Positions 36,021 through 47,800 of a DNA stretch of 64,000 nt are shown here, piece by piece. The notes under the pieces were generated by a model. The model did not search any database. It worked only from the letters and a program-made list of their open reading frames with translations, and had not been told where the DNA came from. How positions within the stretch are numbered: position 1 is the first letter of the stretch; every line of letters begins with the position of its first letter. The stretch lies in the NCBI GenBank assembly GCA_008508345.1, contig QNGE01001313.1, positions 36,545 to 100,544 on the forward strand, written 5' to 3'. Position numbers and translations under genes: made by a program. Source of the DNA: Paragonimus westermani. Lineage: Eukaryota; Platyhelminthes; Trematoda; Plagiorchiida; Troglotrematidae.

Positions 36021-39000
36021 GATTTGAAAGTTTGCGTAATCAAAGCCGCATCGGTCTACATACACGCAGATGCAGTTCATAATGTTAAATAGATTTCGAC
36101 CGTATCAACTGTACGACGACTTCACACAGTAGCAAAGCGTAGAAGGTATCACCCAGTGACATAAACACTCCCCAAAATAAAGACTTCTGGATAGTTTTGT
36201 CCGTGTACGCGAACCTTTAAAACGTAACATCATTGGTCTTACCAAGTTTTGCTGATGTTTGGAATGCACCTTTTCAAGGTAATTCGTTGGTAACCAACTT
36301 TTCCGTTACACTCTCGTCAATAAATTAGCCATGAGTTAGATATAGTGTTTTTGGTCATACAGTCCTGTGTAGCCGTGTCAGATATTTCTCAAGGATTTGT
36401 GTTCGCTTACGTAGTAGTATTCTCGGGTCCACTGTAAGAAATGTTGCTTCTTACCAGCAGGTAGCACAGATCTGTGGTTCCATTGATGAACCCAAGTTGC
36501 GCAAAAATACCTGGTGTTATGGACTACAAAACAATAAGGCAGCAGCCAACGAACGGGCCTGTCCGAGGTGCTACTGGACTGTAGTTCAACAATTCGACAA
36601 ACGACATGACCGGACGAGACATTTGTACGTGTACAAGGAACTCTTAGGCCACAAACCGTACCTTGCGGGGCTCTCTCCAGAATGACCTCTTACAGGTGTC
36701 AAAGGAAATGGTGAGAAAAAATGAGAACACGCTACCCATGTAGATCTTGACTGTACCGTGAATATCATAAGCTGATTATGAAAAATCAACGCGGACGCTG
36801 TCAGTGAAGCGTGTGACCTGGGCTACTACTTCATCTACAAAATGTTGATGATCAGGTAATCGAACTCACACTTTGCGATCATTTGTCTCAAGTGGATAAA
36901 CTACTTTGGCCACTAACTTATTCTACTGATCGTATTCTTGACATTGAGAATACTGTCCAACAGACGGGTGTAAGTTCAACATGTCACCATTGACACAATA
37001 ACAGACAACGTGTTAACTGTGGCGTTTACTTCACTTACTACTGAGTCACCCACAGGAGCGTTAAAAAATCACACGATACCGCTGCTCGGGAGAGAGGGCA
37101 GGTAGAAAAAACGTTGTTGACTAACTAGCAAATCACAGACAAATCTGGAAAACAAAGCAATTATCTGATGTCACCAGCGTTCTAGGTGCATCAACTTTTG
37201 ACGCACCAAGTAACAATCAAAAGTAATTAAACCTGCTCCCCTGTGACACGAATTTTCAAATTCAGCACTTGTGCTAAACCCGGGCGGGTACCTTGAGCAC
37301 GCTCGTTTCGTGTGACTCCACTAACTCACTAACATAAATGGGCTACTTCACGTTATTGGAACTTTGTCACACCAAGGTTTTCAAAGCACAATATAGATGT
37401 CAATATCACATCCCCATCACTAACTGACTATTGTATGCTTCGGTCGCGCGTCAATATATGACCTATTGTCCGAACTAAGTCACATCAATAAACAGCTCTC
37501 ATACGTAACATCGACCGAATTCCATGTTAATAGCCTGAGCAAACTGTGTGTACAACTGAATGAATGCTCCTCAATGTCTGTGTTCCATACACCACGGGTT
37601 CCATGCTGCGTCCAGAAAACAGCATAAACAAGCCTATTTTTAAACCAACATTGACATTCTGCAGATAAAGATCTACCAGACAACAGGGAGGTTGCTATTT
37701 CTCGTGATGTCCGCTGTGTAGTTGTTTCCAAAACTGTGAGAAATTTTGAAGATGCCTATTAAGTTACAGCTGAAATCACAAGACAATTCGCTATTGCTTA
37801 CTGCAAAGTGGGTCACTCAGATGTGTTTGGGGACGCACGGTCGCCCTCTGATGTACCGGAAATTGTTATTTGTAAGATGTGTAAAATTTACGCAGAAATG
37901 TAGAAAAACACATCGAGCTAAATTGATTCTCCTAACTGTTAGGGAGCAACCTTCTTTCACTATTTTGTGCAAGTGTATGCCGTTCACACTGCACATTGAG
38001 GACTCTTGTGGGCTGTTGTCGCCTACGCAATCAGTGAAAATTCTAACTGGTATTTCACCCGGGTTCTTCATTACATCCCTATGAGTACTATCTCACGTAT
38101 CAGTCATTTTGTCATGGAAGTGGGTTGGCGCTCTTAAGTTTCAAACTAACGTCTGACAATCATGTGGGTGCTCAATTCGCCTAGAGAAATACATCCCCGT
38201 TAGTCACGCACTGTTGGTGCATTGCAGTGTATATAGAAGTGAACACGTTCTCAGCACGCAGCGTTCACCGCGCGTCTAACAGATGACACGCTATGCATGG
38301 ACACGTGACTATTGCTTAGACGTTTGTTTGGATAAACTTCGGCCGACCAGACTCGACTAACCGTGAATTTCCAACACTTCAGCATCTGGCATAAACTTGT
38401 GTCGAATGGCTACTCGATTTGTGGGTGCAGACACACAGGACTGATTGCACTAAACAACATTTAGAAGCACAAACTTTGTCCGAGATATCGATTCGAATGT
38501 TGTAACTTCAGCGTAAAGATGAAGAATAACGGAGGGTGGCGTTGAAATCTATCCACTACTTGTGTAAAATTTAACAAGAGGAAGAGGTATTTCGACTGAA
38601 TTGGAAACACAAAGGAACCAGACTTGAAGTGGAAAATACATTCAGTTTGGCGGTTTCGTACCGTTGTATCGAAAGTACGATTTTTTGCTGTCTATCGGGA
38701 AGAGCTTTGACAGATTGCAGGCATACAGAATTCTTGCAACAAAAATTTTTTGGAGTCTATCCGAAGTGTTTCACCCGCAAAGCTTTGACGGACGTTGAGC
38801 TCAAAACAGAACCGTTTCCTGTGGTTTGATAATTTGAACACATTTGTTCTCTTACTAATAGATGTCTCACGGTCACAGCCAGTACGGTGGACTGTAAAAT
38901 GTCGGGAGAAAAACTACACCTGGTACTTCAGTTTTGAGTGCGTTTCTGTCCAACCCCCGTATTTTGACAACTGAACGATCAACTTCACAGTTGCCGCAGC

Positions 39001-40490
39001 CTCAAAAAATGCCCAGAACCTGTTGCCCAGTAGGCGTTGCGCTTGTCGATTAGTCAGTTATGCACTGATTATTCCAACTTGCCATGTTAAATCTGCGATC
39101 CCAAATCCTAACCAGGAAAGAGTTGCAGCGCCGACCAAGGTGAGTGACTATCGCTGTAACAGCTGCCTGAACTGATGTGTGTTGATAGCACAAGCCACGG
39201 GCAATCAGCTGTTGTTAGATCACCCAGTAAGCATATTGATTCCAAAACTAACTTCGTCGGCCAGAATGTTGCTTAATTCTCTGTTAACCAGGGCCAATCA
39301 AGCAGACGTTCACAATGAAGCTACGTGAAAACCCAAGGCACACTTGCAACTGCGACTAACCCACCTAGTCAAAGTGAACAAATAGACGCCGGATAAACCT
39401 GAGAGTAGTTCAATGATGCTAACAGGTGGGGACAAACATGACAGGATGAGAATTTAACTAATCAAAACAGCTCAGTTTCGCTGATATCGCTCAGAGCCAC
39501 ATCAAAGACGACGAGAAGGCTGTAACCGTAAGTACGCTCTCACACAACATCGCCCACGGATTATTCCTCATGCCGTAGCTGACTTCGAGAAGCTGAAGGC
39601 GTTGCAACAAGTCAGCCACGACAGAAGTGTGAACTAAGTTGGGATGCGGTCTGAATCAGAAAAATACACATGATGGATCCGTCACCTATTGCTCACGGAC
39701 TCGATTAACACGGGTGCAGGAGCATTGGTATGTCCACTGTGCCTACTGCTGGGAGGACTGATCACGTAGTGCGTGATCCAGGCCAGTGGGCATCCCTAGC
39801 ATCACTCAACGACCTCTTCTGCCCACCGGTGTAAATGGTTTGCCAAGGCCGGCCTACTTAGCCTGGGTAAATGCGCCTCGACTTTTAAGAGCAAACTGCT
39901 GAACAGAAGAAGTGTCGGAACACACGCTCACAGTTACCCATCGGAATCCGGTACCATTCTAACGGATATTCTGATGAGACAACTGGTCCGAACGGCGGCA
40001 ACCGTGAGTTATCATAGAAATCCAGTGTGATTCCTTCAAATGTTGTCCCGCGTGACCCATAAAGGGCAGCTTGGTCCAGTGCAGGTGTCTAAAACACCGA
40101 CCGAGTGCCACTGTGGAAAGGGATGGCGGCCTCAATGTACACTACAACAAACCAACTCAGCCCATCTCACTCGATGAATTTGCCCAGTAGATCTGTCTTT
40201 TGTGCTTACTGCAGAGAGGAGAACTGCCTTCTAGTATTGTTTAAACACCAACGCAGCTTCACTCATTAACGAATTGGACAGGCTTGTAAATCCTGATCCC
40301 AGTGAAACCTATTCGTAGTGGGCCTCTCAAGGAACTGGTATTAGGGAGTGGTGCATGGTGGTAAACTATCCATCCCTGGTATGTCAATATTGTGCAGTGA
40401 ATGAGATATCGGTTAGGGAGGTGGGCTATCTTTCGATCACGGATCATACCTAGAATCCTCAGTTTTTAGTGATAGGTTTCTACTGGATCT
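36021..40490. other. intergenic, nothing recognised
   Basis: The longest ORF (37,746-38,084 plus, 112 codons) has no recognisable motif. The part from about 39,100 to 40,200 is noticeably more GC-rich and without long ORFs; it may be the 5' region of the LINE fragment that follows, but no motif proves this. Confidence 0.35.
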
Positions 40491-41010
40491 TTCGGAATCA
40501 GCATAGGAGGTAGTGATCTACATTCAGAACTTCACATGTTTTAATGGTATGGATAGATATAGCTTTGTGTGCAAGGGAACTCGGAGCGGCATTACACAAC
40601 ACTACTTAGCATACTATCCTCATTTCGTATGCAAACAGATAATGGGAGATTTCATTCAACTAGAGCTGGACATCACAGAACATTCAAGTAGTATTGCGGT
40701 CTTCCTCCGCACAGGATTTCCTCGAGGTGATACTGGAAAGTAGATTATTCCAGTACTTCAGGGCGAATACGAGTTGATTGATGGGCCAAGTGTAGTCATG
40801 TTCCGATTACATTCTCACCAACGAGGCTGACATAATGAACAATATAAATATCGAAGTTCCCTTTCGTCCCACTGATCACGTGGTAATTGAGTTCACTGAT
40901 TCACACGGAGCTGCATACTCTATCCAGGGGGATGTCACAGAAGAGAAGACACAACTCAGCAAGGCTGGATTACCTGGCTCCATCACCATACTTAGCGTAG
41001 ATGAGCAGTG
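40491..41010 (+). mobile_element. CR1/jockey-like LINE endonuclease C-terminal fragment
   Basis: At about 40,806-40,892 the plus strand encodes YILTNEADIMNNI followed by FRPTDHVVIEFT. This is the last block of the apurinic-type endonuclease of CR1/jockey LINEs (LD.ILTNE...., then ..SDH..I..., containing the catalytic Asp-His), here with SDH changed to TDH. Upstream sequence is out of frame and poorly recognisable. No reverse transcriptase follows on this strand; instead an unrelated LINE in the opposite direction begins at 41.5 kb. Confidence 0.65.
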
Positions 41011-41499
41011 ACAGCTCATGGCTGAAAAGCTGTCGATGCCGTTAACAGCTACTTTCCATTAAATGGTGCCCGGCCTGGTAGAAGACCGAGAAGTCTGGAA
41101 CATACGACTGAAAATCTGACCACGTTGGAATATCTGTCAACCAGGACAACGGATGTAACATACTTCAGCCTAACCTTCTCGCTGCCCCTTCGCTGATCGT
41201 GTACCATAGGTACATTGGTGAACCAATAATCACGGGTGAACGACGCATTCGCGGCTGTACACAAAGCAATCCTAATTAATCATGTTACCACGATCTATGG
41301 CTCCGATTTATCCATTGCGTACTGCGCCATTACCTTCACGGCCACTCAATCAGTGCTCACTGAAATTTTGCATACCCGTCCGCAGCATATATCTCCAGAC
41401 TGTCCGGTTCAAAGTCAACTCTTCCGAACATTTACATTCAATGTTACGGCGCGAAAGATTCACCCGAAAAACATCATGTTATCACAGCTTTCGATCACC

Positions 41500-43883
41500 G
41501 AAATCTCGCCTACCTGATTTCAGTTGTCTGTAGAGGAGCTGCTTTGAAATACGGTAATCGTTCATCCGACGGACGTGACCTAGCAAACGAAGCCGATTCA
41601 GCATCAACGTGGCTTCCATTCTGTCCATCTCCGTTCACCACAGTACCCCAGTGTTCGGAGCCACGGCCGATCATCAAATAGTCAAGAAGCGTCTCACACA
41701 CTGCAAAATGAAAGGGCTCAGAGAGCGCACGTTCCGCTGTCACAGCATCCGAGTTTCACTACCGACTAAGTAGTATAAAAAGCACCATGGAGCGATAAAC
41801 ACACAGCTCAGTGGCCATCTTTAGGCAGTGATCTTTCCAGACGCGTCTTTGAAGGGGTTCGGAAGCAGTACTAACTTTTGCCCCGCTAGCTTGGAGCTTA
41901 CGGTCCGCGGACAACTTTGTTGACAAACTGCTGCTCCGGTAGCAGACACCCGCCCAACCGTAAATAACGTCTCCACTGACACGAATTTTGGGCACATGTG
42001 GAGGATCAACATCTCCATCCGGAGAAGGTTGAGAGAAAGAAAATGCCTCATCTGTGTTGATATGCAGCCAATAAAAGTTCGCCTTGGTCGTGAGAGCAAT
42101 GGCCAGTCGCTAGGGTTCATCATCACTCTGTGTAAACAGCGCATTATCACTTGCGAAGAGACGCATATGCATCATTGAGATGAGTAGCCGGTTTAGAGCA
42201 ACAAAACATCGAATACGCTGTAGGAGCCAATCCGTCCGACACTCAACCTTGATGTCGTCCTCCGCCGAGTCCCGAAGAGCAGGTGCTAGCATGGCAGTCG
42301 AGTATAAACTAAAAAGTGCCGAAGGTGAGACACAACCCTGCTCCACAGTAGGAACGTCAAATCATCAGAAGTCGACCAAAACGATAGCACCTACGCTTTC
42401 AAACCCACACACAATATTCAAACCAAACTGACGAGCTTTCCTGGACATCCTAATTTATCAATTACCACGCGCTACGCCTCGTGGATCATTAGACCGGAGC
42501 CCTCAGTGGAGTTCACCTGGAAGATACACGAGTGATGGTTGAGTTCCCTGTACTTCCGATGAGTCTGTGTAGTAGCAAGCACCAGGTCGATCGTACTGCG
42601 ATTCGTGCGGACCCAATACTGCTCCTCAGGAACATTGGTGTCTAAGACGTTCGTATACAGTGAATTCAGCAGGGTTCTCCCATGCATCATTCAGCACAGC
42701 TACATTACGATCCAATCTTGTTTTGAACGTTTGGGATCATTGGTTTATCGCTACGCGTTGCTCATCGTCATCGCGGAAGATCGTACAGTCGGTCCAGAGG
42801 AGCTCTTGAGAGCGTGTTGCCTGCACACCTCAGAGAACGAACACCACGATAAATGTCGGGGTAGTGCTTACTCAAACTTCCTTCAAACAAATGTACGATT
42901 AGAGCATCCTTGACATTTGGCGAGATTTCTTTCTCTCACCAGATGGAGTAAACAAGATAGAACAAAACAAGTTCCGAGGCCGATCCACTGCTGTTCAGTA
43001 TTTCACCTGGCAATCCATCCTCGCCTGCAACCTCTTCTTTACACAGTTCTCCAAACACTTTCTCCACCCTTCGCAAATCCGAAACCAGAACAATCGAGGC
43101 ATTAACAACTTGCTGCGATAATCTATTCGAAGTCACCCGATCAGTGGTAGCAAAACGATTTGGTACGGCACGAAAGTGTCTGCGCCGAAATCTGATGAGT
43201 TCTTCTGGCTAGGTTCAAGAAGGGCCGGTGTCCACGTCAATCAATGCTTGGGTAGACTGAACGGACGGGCCAAAAATCGCCTCAAGCGATTCGGCGTAGC
43301 CTTGCATCCACTCACCTCACTCCATATGCCAGTCGTCCTTTGTTTCACGAACACGTTCGGTAAGTTGACAGCCGAAAATCCGAAATGTCAAAGTTTTTCT
43401 CCACGTTCCGGGTCCATTGTAGAAGCGGCAAACGCTGCACTCTTCATTAATACCAAGCTGGAGATAGCGGTGTATCTCGCGCTCGACATCAATTGTTTCG
43501 GTGGCTGCTGCCGTGATCTGTTCCTTCAACTGTTGCCACACCCTCTTGAGGTGAGTGGATACTGGAGCTATTTCAGGACGGGCAGCAACTGACTTGATCG
43601 AAATTGCGAAGACTGAGGTCTTAGTCAGCATAGCCATCCGTATCAAAACAACAAACAAGCCTAACCACCAGGCTGTTGTATCTGTATCCGAGCCCCATCC
43701 ACTACATGCCTTACGGACAATAACAACGCTAGTGAGAGCAAGTCACTCAGCAGGAATGCATTGTGTATTGTCGCATTTACATGCAATCGGGTCATTTTAA
43801 AGTACATGGATGAGTGAGCCGTTGGTCGTTGAAGCCGCGACCAATCAGAACACTCTTAGAGCCTTGGCATGAGTGTGGGGCAC
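41500..43883 (-). mobile_element. LINE (RTE/L2-like) reverse transcriptase, decayed
   Basis: Minus-strand order fits one non-LTR element. A connector WQQLKEQITAAATETIDVER (about 43,480-43,540) leads to EEVAGEDGLPGEILNSS (43,000-43,060, the AGEDG.P.E. motif that opens RT) and RTNRSTIDLVLATTQTHRKY (about 42,540-42,620). Then EQGCVSPSALFSLYSTAML (about 42,290-42,345), FASDNALFTQSDDE with the YADD motif decayed to ASDN (about 42,110-42,150), and a VSTASEPLQRRVWKDH/VLFILL segment (about 41,760-41,860). The 3' tail is LRLLGHVRRMNDYRISKQLL (about 41,525-41,590), the hallmark end of these LINEs. Frameshifts, stops and a changed catalytic motif show it is dead. Confidence 0.8.
42702..43589. repeat. 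direct repeat copy 1 (887 bp, inside the LINE)
   Basis: The first of two nearly identical copies offset by exactly 1,188 bp. It carries the LINE connector and start of RT. Differences from copy 2 are scattered single bases. Confidence 0.9.
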
Positions 43884-43884
43884 N
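43884..43884. other. single ambiguous base (N)
   Basis: The only N in the window, six bases before the second copy of the 887 bp repeat begins. It marks a probable assembly join or unresolved base. Confidence 0.9.
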
Positions 43885-44800
43885 CCGTGACATTACGATC
43901 CAATCTTGTTTTGAACGTTTGGGATCATTGGTTTATCGCTACGCGTTGCTCATCGTCATCGCGGAAGATCGTACAGTCGGTCCAGAGGAGCTCTTGAGAG
44001 CGTGTTGCCTGCACACCTCAGAGAACGAACACCACGATAAATGTCGGGGTAGTGCTTACTCAAACTTCCTTCAAACAAATGTACGATTAGAGCATCCTTG
44101 ACATTTGGCGAGATTTCTTTCTCTCACCAGATGGAGTAAACAAGATAGAACAAAACAAGTTCCGAGGCCGATCCACTGCTGTTCAGTATTTCACCTGGCA
44201 ATCCATCCTCGCCTGCAACCTCTTCTTTACACAGTTCTCCAAACACTTTCTCCACCCTTCGCAAATCCGAAACCAGAACAATCGAGGCCTTAACAATTTG
44301 CTGCGATAATCTATTCGAAGTCACCCGATCAGTGGTAGCAAAACGATTTGGTACGGCACGAAAGTGTCTGCGCCGAAATCTGATGAGGTCTTCTGGCTAG
44401 GTTCAAGAAGGGCCCGTGTCCACGTCAATCAATGCTTGGGTAGACTGAACGGACGGGCCAAAAATCGCCTCAAGCGATTCGGCGTAGCCTTGCATCCACT
44501 CACCTCACTCCATCCGCCAGTCGTCCTTCGTTTCACGAACGCGTTCGGTAAGTTGACAGCCGAAAATCCGGAATGTCAAAGTTTTTCTCCACTTTCCGGG
44601 TCCACTGTGGAGGCGGCAAACGCTGCACTCTTCATTAATACCAAGCTGGGGATAGCGGTGTATCTCGCGCTCGATATCAATTGTTTCGGTGGCTGCTGCC
44701 GTGATCTGTTCCTTCAACTGTTGCCACACCCTCTTGAGGTGAGTGGATACTGGAGCTATTTCAGGACGGACGGCAACCGTACGTTGAAAAGTAATCCTCC
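43885..44800 (-). mobile_element. second copy of the LINE connector/early RT segment
   Basis: 43,890-44,777 repeats 42,702-43,589 almost base for base. It has the same WQQLKEQITAAATETIDIER connector and EEVAGEDGLPGEIL motif on the minus strand. Beyond 44,777 the sequence no longer matches that next to copy 1, so this is either a different LINE insertion cut at the N, an internal tandem duplication, or an assembly duplication. The 195-codon plus-strand ORF across it (44,364-44,951) is an antisense shadow of the LINE and not a gene. Confidence 0.8.
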
Positions 44801-47800
44801 TCTAGACCCGGTTTATCTACGCAAAGGCCGATGCTGTGAGTTTTATGATTTATGTTGTGGAATCACTATTTTTACGGGTTACCAGTACGGCCTATCAGTA
44901 CGGCCCGACCTAAACAGGAGGGCGATTACGGCCTATTGCCGAAGCTTTTGATTCAGTAGTCCGCACCGCAAGGTAGCGAGTGGCACACACACACAAACGC
45001 AACACCTGCGAACACCACCAACATGCAACTTGTAATAGCTGTGCAAAACCTCGAGTGTCACCCACCTGTAAAGACTCTCACAGAGAGTAAATGTACTGTG
45101 GAGGCAAGCATGTCATAAACAAACAACACCAGATCAACCAAGAACAGTGGTGAATCAGAGTCAAAACACAACATATTGACACTATCCACAACGAGCGTAA
45201 CTGTTTTTCGTCTAACTGCCCCCCCTTGACCGATCTGATGCGGTTGAACCTGCAAGGACCGAAGACTTGTCCAGCATAACTATCCGGATCAAACCACCAA
45301 ACGGGCCTGACCTCAATGCCAAAACAACAGTAAGGATAGGTAGCACTTAACAGACAAAATATCTTGCAATATAATATTCGTCTTTTAGTGAGTTAACTAA
45401 TATGAAAGGCTATACCAATTTTACCACAATGATGACCTTGGCAGAATGAAATCACTTCAGATAAAGAAACTTCCCGTTTCAGAATTTACCTTATTCTAAG
45501 TTACAATTTCTTCTACAATCACCAGCATTACTGATTTAAAAGCATCAGAGGGTTTTATTGTAGTATCACCAAAGTGTAATGAATCAGTGTGAAAACGCGA
45601 AGGTATTATGAAAACAGATATCATCCACCAAGTCCGTTACTAAGGCAACATGTTTGTTTCAGCATCTTACAATGTACTTGAGACAGTCGTCGTCTCAGTT
45701 AGGACGATGACTGCATCACAGTTTTAATGATCTGTTTTTGCTTCACGTTCTCTGCTGACACAAAGTTCACCAATTGTGTTGTCTCGCTATACAAGGAGAC
45801 GATATCCAAAAGTGTACTGTTCAGTTCGTTCTGTGAAGCGGCGTTAAGTCGACTCACAACATTTGGTCTTCTTGAACATAGTAATGTAGTTTAGTTTTGC
45901 GGTAAAATAGCACGACGGTGTGGTGTTATCAGAAAATGAAGTGACCTCATTAAGTTTGTTCATCGTATAAGAAAAGCATGACAAGTTTGTTTTCCACGTT
46001 CCACTTCCAACGATCACATATACAGTCAAATACACAAGATATAAATTGTATGGTCAATGCTTAGTGCTAGTGAACGCATCGTGTACGACAGCGAATATAC
46101 CGTAGAACAGTTGTAACAACTCGTTGGCTCAACTCGCAAACAAGTTCGGTGTGAGCGTCTGATGACCGATCAAACTGTTCGAGTTAATCAGTAAGAAGGG
46201 AACTGACGAATGCAGAGTGTTAGAGTTTAAGCGGACCTAGAATAAATAGTAATGATTACCGACAGGAGTAGTTTTTCGCCGTATTTCGTCGCCACGGAAA
46301 ACGCAAGGATTTAATGAGTTTCTTTGTGTACATAAGTCCGGTTTCAAACATTGGACTTGAGCGTATCTACCACGGAGGGAAACATTTTTCCGAGGTCGCT
46401 GCTGTGGTTTGGCGATAATTTAAAAGTAATTGAAAACACTTGGTCAACGGCAGCCGTTTGTCCGCTTTTCATAAGAAGCCCCAACGTTTTATAAAGACCG
46501 CTTCTGAGGATGACTGTAAGGAAAGATTTTGAACAATGCTGAAAGGTGTGTTCAGGTAACTTGGTTTCATCTGATATGACTGGCAGTAAAGTGCAGATGA
46601 TTTGATAGTGAACACCTATTTTGGAGTGGTGTAGCTGATCGTCTCTGAGCAGACAAACGATGCAAGAATAAGGGCTTGCAGTTTCATTCTGACTGAAGTG
46701 ATTCGGTTCGGAGTCCATCGACCAATACTCATTCTTAACCGATGTGTTAAGATGATTTTTTCCTTCTTAGTTATCAAAGTTAATCAAAATCTCCTACTGA
46801 GCGCTAGGTCTTGATCAGCTTGGTTTACAAACCAAACAGTTGTCTATCCCGCCCATATTGCACAACGTACTCGAATTTTTAAGCACGATGAAGAGACCAA
46901 TTGCTGTAGCGGAATATTGCGACATATACAGGCAAACATGGTTTATCATTGACGATAAAACTTTCAGTCAAATTTCATGCTGAACGTCGAAGCGTTTAGG
47001 ACAGTTCCTTTTAGCAAACATCAAAAGTGCCAGGCGCTATCATTTGTAGAACAGTTTAAGGTTGCGTGTTTAAGGCGGTTTGGCAACGTAATTGTCAATT
47101 CCAATGGTTTTTAACATTGTACATTTCAAATGCAATTTTATTCCTTTCAGCTCCTCATTGTTGGCTCTTTCAGGGCATGGTTGAAAAACGTTAGCAGAAA
47201 TGTGTTAAGACCGGCATGTTGTAAGAAGATAATTATCATCTTCTTCGCAATAAAAAGGGTCCGTTGTTGAATGGTGACGTGGTTGAGTCACCATGTTTCC
47301 AAACCTTAAACTTACCATGCTCACACAATAGCCAGGCAGTAAGAGCAAGAATTTCCATTTAGCGTTCGTTAGAAGTGTTTACCTTTGTCATGATCTGGGT
47401 TTTTTGAGTTAGGGTTTGGTTTCCACAGTACCATTGTGTCGGCCACCGGTTCATTGGCTTCAGGTCAGGCTACAATAATTGTCGTCAAAACGATCAGAAA
47501 CAGTCCCTCATCAATAGAGTTCAAGTTGCCCGTTAGCCTAAAAAAGGCGGTATGACAATTCGGCTGCTAGAAAACACTTGGGCTCGAATGACCGTTTACG
47601 ACTTCATAGAAAACTTGTATGTACCCAGTGATTGTTACTAACTGTTAAATGAGCGATGGCCATAAGAGATCTACAAAACGTGCTCTACTGTGATAGCAGA
47701 ACAAACTGCAGTGACACAGTGTTTACTAGCTAAGCAAATATCTTAATGTGGTTATGAAGACTTGTCTAACTCCAAGTTTATTTCAGGCTGCAAGTTAGAA

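Noticed and set aside
44364..44951. A 195-codon plus-strand ORF.
   Set aside because: It is antisense to the LINE connector/RT segment, which has recognisable motifs on the minus strand; a similar shadow ORF occurs in copy 1.
46344..46718. A 124-codon minus-strand ORF.
   Set aside because: No recognisable domain or exon borders. Protein search would decide.
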